From Blautia sp. XA-2221 (lineage in GTDB: Bacteria; Bacillota; Clostridia; Lachnospirales; Lachnospiraceae): a DNA stretch of 64,000 bases. The notes under the pieces were generated by a model that was not told where the DNA came from, ran no database searches, and saw only the letters and a list, made by a program, of their open reading frames with translations. A program made the position numbers and the translations under genes. Location: the NCBI RefSeq assembly GCF_028767025.1, contig NZ_JAJQXX010000016.1, positions 1-64,000 on the forward strand, in the 5' to 3' direction. Positions 41,550-51,000 of this stretch are shown piece by piece; the first letter of the stretch is position 1; the number at the start of each line of letters is the position of its first letter.

Positions 41550-43742
41550 TTAATCCAGCTTTATTCCTGCAAGAGCCTGTGCAAACCCGTTGTTCACCGG
41601 CTCTTTTGCTTCCTTCTGCTGCTGTCTCAGATATTTCTGTACCTCTCTCTTATTTACACCGGCTCCCTCTTTTTTCCTTCTTGCCTGGAAAGATGAAAGT
41701 TTTTCTTTATAGCCGCAGGCACAGACAAAGGTTTCCTCCTTGCCTTTCACGATCATTTCCATTCGTTTATGACACTTTGGACAGCGGGCATTGGTGGTTC
41801 TGGAAACAGTTTCCCGGTATCCACATTCTCTGTCCTGACATACCAGCATTTTGCTGTTTTTTCCATTCACTGCCAGAAGCCTCTTTCCGCAGTCTGGGCA
41901 GATTTTATTGGTAATATTATCGTGTCGGAAGGTTCCGCTTCCTGTTTTTATCTCATCCACGATCTCACAGGTGTATTCCCTGATTTCTCTCAGGAAGGTA
42001 TCCTGACGAAGATTTCCCTTCGCAATATCAGACAGCTTCCTTTCCCAGTCTGCAGTGAGTTCCGGTTTTTTCAGATCCTCCGGGACAAGCTCCAGAAGCT
42101 GTTTTGCCTTGGAAGTCAGATGGATTTCATTGCCCTTTTTTTCCATCATAAAGCTTTTAAACAGCTTCTCGATAATATCTGCTCTGGTTGCAACTGTGCC
42201 AAGTCCCCCGGTTTCTCCCAGTGTTTTTGCTGCCTGGCGATCTCCTGTGGACAAATATTTTACCGGGTTTTCCATGGCTGCAAGAAGGGTAGCTTCTGTA
42301 AATCTTGCAGGCGGCTTCGTTTTTCCCTCTTTTAGACGAAGATTTTCTATTTTAAGTTTTTCTCCCTGCTTTCTTACCGGAAGGCTCTGATCTTTTATTT
42401 CCTGTTCCTCATTGTCTTCCTCGTCCCGGTAATCTCCTTCATAAACCTCTTTCCAGCCGGGATTTACCACTGTTTTTCCATTTGCAGCAAAACAGAAGCC
42501 TTCTGCCTCCGCCTCCATGGATGTCTGCTCATATTCAAACGCAGGATAGAGAACACTAAGGAAACGCCGCACAACCATATCGTAAATTTTTCGCTCTTCA
42601 TTTGTCATATGGTCAAGCTGCACAAACTGCTCTGTGGGAATAATGGCATGATGATCGCTTACTTTTTTGTCATCTACAAAGCTTCCGTTTACCTGAACCG
42701 GTCTGGTCAGCAAAGCTCCTGCCAGCTTCCGGTAAGGACCGGTACCGCAGGCTTTCAGCCTTTCTTTAATCGTGGGAACAACATCCTTCCCGATATATCG
42801 GGAATCTGTTCGCGGATATGTGAGAACCTTGTGATTTTCATAAAGACGCTGCATAATATTCAGAGTTTCCTTTGCAGAAAATCCGTATTTCTGATTGGCT
42901 TCTCTCTGAAGCGTTGTCAGGTCATAAAGTCCCGGTGCATATGTTTTCTTCGGCTTTTTGGAAACAGCGGTGATAGTAAGTGCTTTATCGTTTATTTTTT
43001 CTGCAATTTCTTCTGCCCGTTCTTTACTGAACGTACGGAAGTTTCCGCTTTTTTTGTCCTTCCATGTCCAGGTGATATCCCCTGCATTTACCGTAATACC
43101 AAAATATTCCTTTGGTTTAAAGTTCCTGATCTCCTGCTCACGCATGGCAATAATGGCAAGCGTAGGTGTCTGCACACGTCCGCAGGAAAGCTGAGCATTA
43201 TACTTACAGGTAAGCGCTCTTGTACCGTTTATTCCAACCAGCCAGTCTGCCTCTGCCCTTGCCGCTGCTGCCCGGTAAAGATTGTCATAAGCTCTTCCAT
43301 CCTTCAGGTTCTGAAATCCGTCTTTGATGGCCTTATCTGTAACGGAAGATATCCACAGACGGCGAATAGGTTTGCGGCAGCCGGATCTGTCCAGGATCCA
43401 ACGGGCAACCAGCTCACCCTCTCTTCCTGCATCTGTGGCAATAATAATATCTCCGATATCCTTTCGGAAAAGCTGAGTTTTTACTGCATTATACTGTTTA
43501 CCTGTCTGACGGATCACTACAAGCTTCATATGATCCGGCATCATAGGAAGGGTATTCATCTCCCATTTCATATATTTTTTGTCGTATTCTTCCGGATCAG
43601 CCAGAGTTACAAGATGCCCCAGCGCCCAGGTCACTACATGATCTTTTCCTTCCAGACAGCCGTTTCCTTTCTGGCTGCAATGAAGAACCCTTGCGATATC
43701 TCTTGCAACAGAAGGCTTTTCCGCAATTACTAATGATTTCAT
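41550..43742 (-). CDS. topB: DNA topoisomerase III (type IA)
   Basis: A 730-residue enzyme that relaxes and decatenates DNA. It starts with the TOPRIM domain (SLVIAEKPSVARDIARVL; acidic triad in ATDAGREGELV near 103-113). The central gate holds NAQLSCGRVQTPTLAI and the active-site Tyr in VLTYPRTDSRYI. At the C-terminus are two Cys4 zinc modules (CPDCGKRLL...CQDREC and CPKCHKRM...CACGY). TopB genes often sit on conjugative elements; this one has no other element genes beside it. Confidence 0.93.
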   Translation of the reverse strand: MKSLVIAEKPSVARDIARVLHCSQKGNGCLEGKDHVVTWALGHLVTLADPEEYDKKYMKWEMNTLPMMPDHMKLVVIRQTGKQYNAVKTQLFRKDIGDIIIATDAGREGELVARWILDRSGCRKPIRRLWISSVTDKAIKDGFQNLKDGRAYDNLYRAAAARAEADWLVGINGTRALTCKYNAQLSCGRVQTPTLAIIAMREQEIRNFKPKEYFGITVNAGDITWTWKDKKSGNFRTFSKERAEEIAEKINDKALTITAVSKKPKKTYAPGLYDLTTLQREANQKYGFSAKETLNIMQRLYENHKVLTYPRTDSRYIGKDVVPTIKERLKACGTGPYRKLAGALLTRPVQVNGSFVDDKKVSDHHAIIPTEQFVQLDHMTNEERKIYDMVVRRFLSVLYPAFEYEQTSMEAEAEGFCFAANGKTVVNPGWKEVYEGDYRDEEDNEEQEIKDQSLPVRKQGEKLKIENLRLKEGKTKPPARFTEATLLAAMENPVKYLSTGDRQAAKTLGETGGLGTVATRADIIEKLFKSFMMEKKGNEIHLTSKAKQLLELVPEDLKKPELTADWERKLSDIAKGNLRQDTFLREIREYTCEIVDEIKTGSGTFRHDNITNKICPDCGKRLLAVNGKNSKMLVCQDRECGYRETVSRTTNARCPKCHKRMEMIVKGKEETFVCACGYKEKLSSFQARRKKEGAGVNKREVQKYLRQQQKEAKEPVNNGFAQALAGIKLD

Positions 43743-43843
43743 ACAATTTCCTTTCAGATATTATTTCAGGCATATCCATGTGCCTTTTACTCTTATCATA
43801 AAAGGATTGTAACACAGGAAGAACAAAGAGGACAAGCCCCGGT

Positions 43844-44509
43844 CTATTTTCCCATCTTGTATCCGATTCCACGCACTGTCTCGATCAGATCTCCTGCCTC
43901 TCCCAGTTTTTGTCTCAAAGTTCGGATATGAACATCTACCGTACGGCTTTCTCCGTCAAATTCATAGCCCCAGATCTGATTAAGAAGCTGAGTTCTGGAA
44001 AGAACCATTCCACTGTTTTTCAGAAGAAGGCACAGCATTTCATACTCCTTCAGTGTGAGATTTACAGGCTCCTTATTTACTGTCACAACATGTCTGGACG
44101 GACATACATAAAGACTTCCGATTCTGTATTCCTCTGCACCTTTATCTTCCAGTCTCCGAAGCCGCGCCCTGATACGGGAAATCAGCTCCATCATGCGAAA
44201 AGGTTTGGGAATATAATCATCAGCTCCGCTGTCCAGCCCCATAACAGTATCATACTCGCTTCCCTTTGCAGTCAGCATAATTATAGGAAGTTTACGGGTA
44301 TCAGGTCTTGCTCTCAGTTTTTTTAAGATAGAAATCCCATCCTCTTCCGGAAGCATAATATCCAGAAGAATCAGAGAAGGAACCTCATTTTCCAGTTCCT
44401 TCCAGAATAAAGACGGCTTCGCAAAGCCTTTTGCATCAAGGTCCTGACTTTTTAATGTATATACAACAAGTTCGCGAATACTTTCATCATCTTCTACCAG
44501 GTAGATCAT
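43844..44509 (-). CDS. OmpR/PhoB-type response regulator (orphan)
   Basis: A 221-residue regulator from the ATG at 44509 (GGAGG upstream). The receiver has IYLVEDDESIRELVVYTL, phospho-Asp in LILLDIMLPEEDG, IMLTAKGSEYD and DYIPKPF. The winged-helix domain spans about 125-220 (LTLKEYEMLCLLLKNSGMVLSRTQLLNQIWGY, RTVDVHIRTLRQKLG, VRGIGYKMG). No histidine kinase gene is adjacent; the neighbours are topB and a divergent lipid kinase gene. Confidence 0.88.
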   Translation of the reverse strand: MIYLVEDDESIRELVVYTLKSQDLDAKGFAKPSLFWKELENEVPSLILLDIMLPEEDGISILKKLRARPDTRKLPIIMLTAKGSEYDTVMGLDSGADDYIPKPFRMMELISRIRARLRRLEDKGAEEYRIGSLYVCPSRHVVTVNKEPVNLTLKEYEMLCLLLKNSGMVLSRTQLLNQIWGYEFDGESRTVDVHIRTLRQKLGEAGDLIETVRGIGYKMGK

Positions 44510-44644
44510 CTGTATACCTCCAGATTTTTTCATTTGATATGAAGTATAAAAGTCTTCCGTTAAATTTCCTGTACAACCCATGTTAAATTATTGTAAATTC
44601 CTGTCGAAAATGCTATGATAACAGAAATAATTTCGGAGGAAACC

Positions 44645-45586
44645 ATGTATTATTTTATTATCAATCCCAATTCCCGCTCAGGAGCCGGAGCCCGTATCTG
44701 GTCTGAGCTTCAGTCTGTGCTGGATAAAAAACGCATACAGTATAAAGCATATTTTACAGAATATCCGGGACATGCCGTAAAACTTGCAGCTTCCATATGT
44801 TCTTCTGATGCTGCACCTCTTTCTATCTGCCTTGTGGCTGTTGGCGGAGACGGAACGATCCAGGAAGTTCTCTCTGGAATCCCCAGCCTCTGCTCTGTGC
44901 GCTTTGGCTATATTCCCACCGGTTCCGGCAATGATTTCTGCCGTAGTATGAATCTGCCAAAAAACCCAATGAAAGCCCTGGATATCATCCTGTCCGACAC
45001 AGCATGTACACCCATGGATGTTGCAGAGTTTACTGCCAACGGACAAAACTGCCGTTTTGCCATAAGCTGCGGAATTGGCTTTGACGCTGCTGTCTGCCAT
45101 GAAATCAACCACTCTTCCCTGAAAAAAATCCTGAACCGTATTCATCTTGGAAAATTCGCCTATCTTCTTATAGGACTGAAACAGCTTCTTCTGTTTCCCC
45201 CTGTAGGAATTTCCATAGAAACAGAAAGCGGCGAAAAACACTTCTATGAAAAAGTATTTCTCACCGCAGTTATGAATCATAAATATGAGGGCGGAGGCTT
45301 CCAGTTCTGTCCTGAAGCTGATTCCAATGACGGATTTCTGGATGTAATCATTGTAGAAGGTATGCGCCGCCCCACTCTGATCTTCTGTCTTTTTCTTTCT
45401 ATTTTTGGCAAACATACTGGTTTCCGGGGTGTTCATCTGCTTCGCTGCAAAACAGTCACAGTGCGAAGTTCAAAACCGCTTGCTGTACATAAGGACGGAG
45501 AATCTGCAGGCATCTGCAAAAAATTCACAGCCTCACTGGCACAAGAGCCTGTCCAGGTGATCCTTCCCGACAAACCAGTCAGTTAA
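44645..45586 (+). CDS. Diacylglycerol kinase-family lipid kinase
   Basis: A 313-residue protein, start at 44645 with CGGAGGA upstream. It follows the DagK/YegS catalytic fold: YYFIINPNSRSGAGARIWSEL at the N-terminus, VGGDGTIQEVLSGI near 73-86 (nucleotide site), GYIPTGSGNDFCRSM, and HKYEGGGFQFCPEADSNDGFLDV near 216-238. It phosphorylates diacylglycerol or a related lipid at the membrane. Transcribed divergently from the orphan response regulator; its 3' end overlaps the glycosyltransferase gene by 8 bp, tail to tail. Confidence 0.87.
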   Translation: MYYFIINPNSRSGAGARIWSELQSVLDKKRIQYKAYFTEYPGHAVKLAASICSSDAAPLSICLVAVGGDGTIQEVLSGIPSLCSVRFGYIPTGSGNDFCRSMNLPKNPMKALDIILSDTACTPMDVAEFTANGQNCRFAISCGIGFDAAVCHEINHSSLKKILNRIHLGKFAYLLIGLKQLLLFPPVGISIETESGEKHFYEKVFLTAVMNHKYEGGGFQFCPEADSNDGFLDVIIVEGMRRPTLIFCLFLSIFGKHTGFRGVHLLRCKTVTVRSSKPLAVHKDGESAGICKKFTASLAQEPVQVILPDKPVS

Positions 45587-46592
45587 ATCCATAAAATTTC
45601 TGGCACAGCTTATAGGCTGCAATAAAAGTTTTGCGGCCTCCTTTTCCCGGCAGATTGGAAGCGCAGCCCATGATCCCCCATCGCAGTCTGTGGTAAATCC
45701 AGCGGTCTTCCTCTCTGATATATTCCAGAAGTTCTTTTTTCTTGTCCAGAGCCTCCTGGGTTTCTGCCCGGATCAGCATTACAGAAGAAATCGTGGTAAT
45801 GATTTCCAGATAACTGAGCATATATTTTCTCAGGTGACGATTCGTGCTTTTGCATCTGTGGAACACATCTACCATAATACGATTTACCCGCAGCTGCTGG
45901 TCGATCCTTCTGATCATCACAGCTTCGTTCACAGACTGATCCTCACGTCCGATAAAATATCTGTAAAAATTCACATCAAGGTAATACATTTTTTTCACAT
46001 GCACAAGAGGTTCAAAAGCAAAAATATTATCCACATAAAATGTGTGCTTTGGCAGCTCCAGACCACAGTCATGGAGAAGTTTGGTTCTGTAGATCATAGA
46101 GTGCATCAGGAGATATTTTCCTTTATGCATATGTACCTTATTCCAGCCAAAAACTTCATTTACAGGAAGGCAGCGCCTGTACTGCATAACTTTTTTTCGT
46201 TTTGCTCCCTGTTTCTCATAAACAAAATTACTGATCAGAAGATCCACAGATTCTGAGCCTCTGATAAGCTCTTCCAACGTTTTCAGAATCTGTGCGTACG
46301 CCTCTGCATTTACCCAGTCGTCACTGTCCACCACTTTAAAATAAAGGCCTGTCGCATTGCGTATTCCCGCATTTACCGCTTCGCCGTGACCGCCGTTCTC
46401 CTGGTGGATTGCCTTTACAATGGTAGGATATTTTTCTGCATATGCGTCTGCAATCTCTGCGGTTCTGTCTGAAGATCCGTCATCCACTACAAGGATTTCC
46501 ACATCTTCTCCTCCCACCAGCAGGGAATCAATACATTTTTCCATATAAGCCTCTGAATTATAACAGGGGATCGCAATACTCAACAATTTCAT
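45579..46592 (-). CDS. Family 2 glycosyltransferase
   Basis: A 337-residue GT-A fold enzyme: LLSIAIPCYNSEAYMEKCIDSLL at the N-terminus, VEILVVDDGSSDRTAEIAD near 30-48, QENGGHGEAVNAGIRNATG and the metal-binding VVDSDDWV near 90-97. No transmembrane helices are evident. It may decorate a surface polymer or lipid. Its start overlaps the mutY stop by 4 bp, implying co-expression. Confidence 0.87.
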   Translation of the reverse strand: MKLLSIAIPCYNSEAYMEKCIDSLLVGGEDVEILVVDDGSSDRTAEIADAYAEKYPTIVKAIHQENGGHGEAVNAGIRNATGLYFKVVDSDDWVNAEAYAQILKTLEELIRGSESVDLLISNFVYEKQGAKRKKVMQYRRCLPVNEVFGWNKVHMHKGKYLLMHSMIYRTKLLHDCGLELPKHTFYVDNIFAFEPLVHVKKMYYLDVNFYRYFIGREDQSVNEAVMIRRIDQQLRVNRIMVDVFHRCKSTNRHLRKYMLSYLEIITTISSVMLIRAETQEALDKKKELLEYIREEDRWIYHRLRWGIMGCASNLPGKGGRKTFIAAYKLCQKFYGFN

Positions 46593-47743
46593 CTTGTTTC
46601 CTCCTTCATGTACTTTACATAAGCGCCAAATGCGGCAGGAATTGCATACTGCCTGTCAGACTGCTTTTTATCTGCAAAAATAAGTTTTGAATTTCGGTTT
46701 GTTTCCAGAGAAGAAACCCGGATCCGATATCCGGTCATTCTCCATTCAATATGAGAAAAAATATGCTTTGCCGGTTCCAGCTCTTCAATATGCAAAGGCT
46801 CCAGGTTCATTTTTTCCACAGCTTTTACTGCCTCCTCCGCAGAAAGGATCCCCTTCACATTTGGAAGTTCATAAAGCCCTGCAAGAAGTCCCTTATCCGG
46901 TCTTTTCTGTATAGCAGTCCTCTCTCCGTCCTGGATCACCAGCACTGTTCTGTTTTCTATTTTTCGAGCTTTTTTCGGAGCTTTTACAGGAATATCCTCT
47001 GTTGTATCATGCAGATGCGCCCTGCAGATTTTCTGTACCGGACACTCCTGACATTTTGGCTGACCGTTAGGAACGCAGATCACAGCCCCAAGCTCCATCA
47101 GGGCCTGGTTAAAATCTCCCGGGCAGTCCGAGGGCATGATTTCTTTGAGCGTCTGTTCCATTTTCCTGCGAACTGACTGCTTCATAATATCTTCTCTGCT
47201 CTCAGTAATTCTTGACACAACTCTCAGAACATTTCCATCTACAGCCGGAACAGGGATACCGTATGCAATAGAAGCAATGGCCCCTGCCGTATAACTTCCT
47301 ATTCCCTTTAACGACACAAGCTTTTCGTAGGATTCCGGAAGTTTTCCTCCATATTCTTCCACCACGGTACAGGCTGCAGCCTGCATATTTCTCACACGAT
47401 TATAATATCCCAGACCTTCCCACAGTTTCATAAGCTTCTTTTCCGGGCAGGAAGCCAACGCCGCCACATCCGGAAGTTCTGTAATAAACCTTATAAAATA
47501 CGGCTTAACTGCCTCCACTCTGGTCTGCTGGAGCATGATCTCCGACACCCAGGTATAATAGGCATTGTTCTGATCCCGCCACGGAAGGATTCTTTTATTT
47601 TCCCGGTACCATTTAATAAGAGGGGAAACTATCCCGCTTAACACCGGCGGATTTTTACTTTCGTTCGGGGTGAATTGATCAGAACACCTATTGCCTGTAT
47701 GATTGTCCGGATTTCCCTGAACTACAGAAATTTTATTCTCCAT
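46589..47743 (-). CDS. mutY: A/G-specific adenine glycosylase MutY
   Basis: A 384-residue DNA repair enzyme that removes adenine mispaired with 8-oxoguanine. The first 35 residues are a non-conserved extension. The core has ILPWRDQNNAYYTWVSEIMLQQTRVEAV, the helix-hairpin-helix LVSLKGIGSYTAGAIASIAYG with Asp in VPAVDGNVLRV, and the iron-sulfur loop CVPNGQPKCQECPVQKICRAH (C-x6-C-x2-C-x5 variant). A NUDIX-like C-terminal domain recognises the oxidised base. It overlaps sfsA upstream by 11 bp. Confidence 0.94.
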   Translation of the reverse strand: MENKISVVQGNPDNHTGNRCSDQFTPNESKNPPVLSGIVSPLIKWYRENKRILPWRDQNNAYYTWVSEIMLQQTRVEAVKPYFIRFITELPDVAALASCPEKKLMKLWEGLGYYNRVRNMQAAACTVVEEYGGKLPESYEKLVSLKGIGSYTAGAIASIAYGIPVPAVDGNVLRVVSRITESREDIMKQSVRRKMEQTLKEIMPSDCPGDFNQALMELGAVICVPNGQPKCQECPVQKICRAHLHDTTEDIPVKAPKKARKIENRTVLVIQDGERTAIQKRPDKGLLAGLYELPNVKGILSAEEAVKAVEKMNLEPLHIEELEPAKHIFSHIEWRMTGYRIRVSSLETNRNSKLIFADKKQSDRQYAIPAAFGAYVKYMKEETR

Positions 47744-48431
47744 CAGGCACCTCCAGGTCTATGGAAACCGGATTGCAGATTTCCATAAAATTTTCTCCTA
47801 CCAGGCAGTCGTAAGCCAGAAGCTTTACCCCTGCTTCAGCCGCTTCTCTCAGAACCATTCCAAATTCCGGATGCGTTTTCCAGTTTGGCTGAAAATATCT
47901 CACATCTTTCATCTGTATTACCAGAAGAAGATACGCTTCATATCCGTCTTTCATGCACCGAATCAGCTCCCGCACATGCTTTACCCCTCTTTCTGTAGGC
48001 GCATCCGGGAAGCGTACAATATTATCCTCTTCTAACGTTACTCCCTTAACTTCCATAAAGGCTTTTCGGACAGACGACTCAATATAAAGGTCAAACCTGG
48101 AATTTCCGTATTTTCTTTCTCTGTACACAGAAATATCCTCCGGAAAAAATCCCCCTTTTAAAAGCCATTCCTCTGCCGCCTTATTGGGCGCCTGGGAATC
48201 CATATTGATCCACCGCCCCTCCTTGCACACGCTGATCAGATCATATCTGGTTTTTCGCGCCGGGTTCTGTCCTTCCTCAAGGATCACTTCATATCCGGGA
48301 ACCAGAAGTTCCCTGCATCTTCCTGTGTTTTTTACATGCACAGTTTCTGTCTGCCCGTTAAGCTCCACATGAGCAACAAAACGATTGGGCCTGTCCAGAA
48401 ATCTTGCTTTTACCGTATGGCTGTAATTCAT
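47733..48431 (-). CDS. sfsA: SfsA family DNA/RNA nuclease
   Basis: A 232-residue protein of the SfsA family. Features: ARFLDRPNRFVAHVELNGQTETVHVKNTGRC at the N-terminus (OB-like domain), then a PD-(D/E)XK-like core with RFDLYIESSVRKAFMEVKGVTLEE near 112-135 and FPDAPTERGVKHVREL. SfsA was named for sugar-fermentation stimulation in E. coli. It is the first gene of an sfsA-mutY-glycosyltransferase unit. Confidence 0.92.
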   Translation of the reverse strand: MNYSHTVKARFLDRPNRFVAHVELNGQTETVHVKNTGRCRELLVPGYEVILEEGQNPARKTRYDLISVCKEGRWINMDSQAPNKAAEEWLLKGGFFPEDISVYRERKYGNSRFDLYIESSVRKAFMEVKGVTLEEDNIVRFPDAPTERGVKHVRELIRCMKDGYEAYLLLVIQMKDVRYFQPNWKTHPEFGMVLREAAEAGVKLLAYDCLVGENFMEICNPVSIDLEVPDGE

Positions 48432-48667
48432 CTCTGTAACCTCATTGCTGTTATCAAGTGGCTCTATTGTATCACATGTTTTTCCCTTTTTCCATTAAAA
48501 TTCAGATTCCCCGTCACATCTCTTTTCCCATTTTCCCTGTGCTTATAATCACCTGGTGCGCTATATATCAATTTAATTCTGCCATTTCTTCAAATTTCTT
48601 GTTTTTTCATTTTTTAGTTTCTGTTTTGTTTTCTATTCACTACTTCCACTTACAAGGAGGTAGTCTT

Positions 48668-48703
48668 ATGGAAACAATCATATCATTAATACAACAACTC
48701 TGA
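48668..48703 (+). CDS. Eleven-residue peptide ORF with a perfect ribosome site
   Basis: AAGGAGGT lies 8 bases before an ATG that encodes METIISLIQQL and a stop. A terminator hairpin follows at once. Such a strong ribosome site on so short a frame suggests a leader or hydrophobic peptide, or the start of a gene cut off by the mobile element that begins about 40 bp further on. Confidence 0.35.
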   Translation: METIISLIQQL

Positions 48704-48712
48704 TCATCTCCA

Positions 48713-48737
48713 AAAAGCCCGGAAATACGGGCATTTT
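48713..48737 (+). terminator. Terminator after the mini-ORF
   Basis: GCCCG (48717-48721) pairs with CGGGC (48728-48732) and is followed by ATTTTA; A's precede the stem. It may work in both directions. Confidence 0.6.
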
Positions 48738-48945
48738 ACGGGATATAAGAACTGAATTCACTACCGATTTACTACTTTCGGATTGAGCTTTGACACGCTT
48801 CTGCCTCCCGTGAAGCCCACCGCCCAAATAGTGACACATCGAAAATTGAATACGACACCGCAGACGGCGGCGTTCTCTTTTCCCCTTTGGGGAGATCAGG
48901 ACGCCGCTTTTCTTTTGCCCAAAACCAGAAAGGAGGCGACCGCCT

Positions 48946-49551
48946 ATGTACTTTACTTCCGGCAGCGACCGGGCCTTTGAACAGCTCATGCAGACGAGGC
49001 CGGGCGCAGATCATTTTGACAGCGGCGAGGCCGGAGCGCCGGAGGACTGCGGCACCTGCCGTTTCTACCGCCCGCACTGGAAGTACCAGTTTTGTGTGTA
49101 TGAGGAATGTCCCTACCAGCCGGGCAAGCTCGCCGCCCTTGACGGCACGGTGAAATTTCAAGTGAAAGGAGTGGACGACGAGATGGCAGTTTTTCGAGTG
49201 GAGAAAAACCGGGGCTACAACCAGAGCGAGAACCGGGGCGCGCAGACCTCCCACGGGCTGAACTACCAAAAACTCGGAAAGGAGCTGATGAGCCAAGACG
49301 AAATTGCAACGATGGACGGAGGCAAGTGTATTTTGCAGGTGCGCGGTGTGAGGCCGTTTTTCAGTGAGAAATACGACATCACCCGCCACCCCCGCTATAA
49401 ATACCTCTCGGACGCCGACAAAAAGAATACCTTTGATGTGGACAGCTACCTGTCGTCCCTGCGTCGGAAAAAGCGGCGCGTAATAACGGAGGACGAACCC
49501 TTTGACCTCTACGACATTGAGCTGTCGGATGAAGATTTTGCCGCAGAATAA
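48946..49551 (+). pseudogene. Chimeric ORF: conjugative-element protein fused to VirD4 C-terminus
   Basis: An open frame of 201 codons joins pieces of at least two genes of a Tn1549-type element. Residues 1-75 (SGSDRAFEQLMQTRPGADHF, CGTCRFYRPHWKYQFC) match a small Cys-containing protein common at one end of such elements. MAVFRVEKNRGYN (about 79-91) is the usual start of the replication-initiator gene. From about residue 92 (QSENRGAQTSHGLNYQKLGKE, MDGGKCILQVRGVRPFFSE) it is the C-terminus of the VirD4/TraG coupling protein. The simplest origin is an internal deletion of many kilobases that happened to keep the frame. GC content is clearly higher than in the surrounding chromosome. Confidence 0.7.
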
Positions 49552-49579
49552 AGCGGCCATAGAGAAAGGAGCGTGACCG

Positions 49580-49809
49580 ATGGGACACTCGGACGAATGG
49601 ACATTTGCAGATTATTTCAGGTATGAGCAGGAAATCTACCGGGCGATCATTTCCGCTGCGGTGCTGTGCCAGTGGATTGCGGAACATGATACCCCCCGCC
49701 CACGGACGGGGAAGCCGAAGAACTTGTAAGGGAAATAGACCGCAGACTATGTGAAGCATGGGGCGAGATTTTTTCGCTGGCTGTGCTGGAATGGCGGGAC
49801 GGCCAGTAA
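49580..49809 (+). pseudogene. Frameshifted small conjugative-element gene
   Basis: From the ATG at 49580 the frame reads HSDEWTFADYFRYEQEIYRA and AAVLCQWIAEHDT, then shifts at a run of C near 49690. In the next frame it continues TDGEAEELVREIDRRLCEAW and EIFSLAVLEWRDGQ to a stop at 49809. Joined, it is a protein of about 75 residues that I recognise as a common hypothetical of Tn1549-like elements. Confidence 0.65.
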
Positions 49810-49907
49810 CTCCGGGCCGTCTGCTGATTGTGAAGCTGCCGCTGTGTACGGCGGCTTTTTTGCACCCAAACACCATCACAATTTGGATTTGATGGGATGG
49901 TGATATT

Positions 49908-49970
49908 ATGAAAAAGATAAGAGGAAGCGATCCGAGAAGCGTTCAAATATTTTGGGATGATCTAATGTGA
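49908..49970 (+). other. Short ORF remnant (20 codons)
   Basis: ATGAAAAAGATAAGAGG opens a frame for KIRGSDPRSVQIFWDDLM and stops. It lies at the boundary between the element wreck and the redox insert. No family recognised; probably the start of a truncated gene. Confidence 0.25.
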
Positions 49971-49999
49971 CTTCCTAATCCTGATTATCGTATAACATA

Positions 50000-50034
50000 A
50001 AAAATCCGTCCGATTAAAATCAGGACGGATTTTT
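50000..50034. terminator. Strong bidirectional terminator at the end of redox cassette B
   Basis: AAAATCCGTCC pairs with GGACGGATTTT around an 11-base loop, with A and T runs on both sides. It ends the minus-strand redox operon. Confidence 0.88.
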
Positions 50035-50073
50035 TACTTAGTAAATGGATGGAAACCTTTTTATAACAATATA

Positions 50074-51000
50074 TTATTTGTTAGATTCAGATTCTAACTG
50101 TTGAATCTGGCTGTTAATTTCACCAATTTTCTCAATATCCTTGGATATTTGTTCGATTTCCTCCGGTGTTAAATCGGCGGTGTTTTCCAGCGCTTTTGTC
50201 AAATACTCAGGGTAGCTTATTTCCACATCTATCTGATCAATTTTGTCTTTAGGCGCATTCATTAAAACTTTCATCCACAAATCATAATGTTCCGAAAATA
50301 CACCATTCAAATCATCATATAGTACAGTAAGCTCTGGACTCATATCTGTGGATGCCTCTGCATTGTTGCTCTCATTTCCCACTGAGGTATCCATGTTTGT
50401 CACTTCTTGTTCCATAGCAGAATCGGATATTGCATTTTGAATCAGCTCTACAATTTTTTGCTGTTTTTCTTTAGACTCAATGCTGCCGGTAATAGGCTCT
50501 CCGATGATTTTCCCATTTTGGTTCACTAAAATAGTTGTAGGAAATGCCATAATTTTACTTACAAATTTTTGGGCTTCCTCTCCCTCTGTAATCACGATAT
50601 TGCGGAAGGTACAGCCCTGTTTTTTCAAAATATCCTTTGCTTCCTGGAGCTGCTGATCGCCATTTGCTGCTTCTGTATTCACTCCAATAATTTCAGTGCC
50701 CATTTCTTTCAGCTCTTGATTAAAGGCTTCCAAATCAGGCATTTCATTGACACAGGCGGTACAGCCATTGAACCAGAAGCTCAAGACAGTCACCTTGTTT
50801 TCTTCAAAAATAGATTCGCTGATTGCATTACCATCAAAATCCATCCCCTGAAAATTAGGAAAGCTTTCTGATGCAGAGGTCATGTTTTCAGAAGGACTGT
50901 TGTCGGTATTCTGGTGGTTATTTTCGGCACTACATCCCACAAAAGATGTTAAAACAAACATAGATACAATCAGGAAAATCATGAGTTTAGTTTTTTTCAT
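50074..51000 (-). CDS. TlpA-like thioredoxin lipoprotein, copy B
   Basis: A 308-residue lipoprotein from the ATG at 51000 (AAGGAG upstream). The signal peptide ends in the lipobox TSFVGCSAE. A Ser/Asn-rich spacer leads to a TlpA fold: GNAISESIFEENKVTVLSFWFNGCTACVNEMPDLEAF with active site CTAC near 84-87, IGVNTEA, and the cis-Pro region IMAFPTTILVNQNGKIIGE. The last 110 residues are acidic and helical without Cys. It overlaps the polyferredoxin gene by 14 bp. Compared with copy A it is lipid-anchored, has its thioredoxin domain at the N-terminal side, and uses CTAC in place of CGPC. Confidence 0.87.
   Translation of the reverse strand: MKKTKLMIFLIVSMFVLTSFVGCSAENNHQNTDNSPSENMTSASESFPNFQGMDFDGNAISESIFEENKVTVLSFWFNGCTACVNEMPDLEAFNQELKEMGTEIIGVNTEAANGDQQLQEAKDILKKQGCTFRNIVITEGEEAQKFVSKIMAFPTTILVNQNGKIIGEPITGSIESKEKQQKIVELIQNAISDSAMEQEVTNMDTSVGNESNNAEASTDMSPELTVLYDDLNGVFSEHYDLWMKVLMNAPKDKIDQIDVEISYPEYLTKALENTADLTPEEIEQISKDIEKIGEINSQIQQLESESNK

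Noticed and set aside
42609-43733. Plus-strand ORF of 374 codons
   Set aside because: Lies entirely opposite topB, with shadow-like composition and no start signals.
48772-49560. Minus-strand ORF of 262 codons at the element border
   Set aside because: Antisense of GC-rich conjugation gene remnants; the plus strand has clear family matches.
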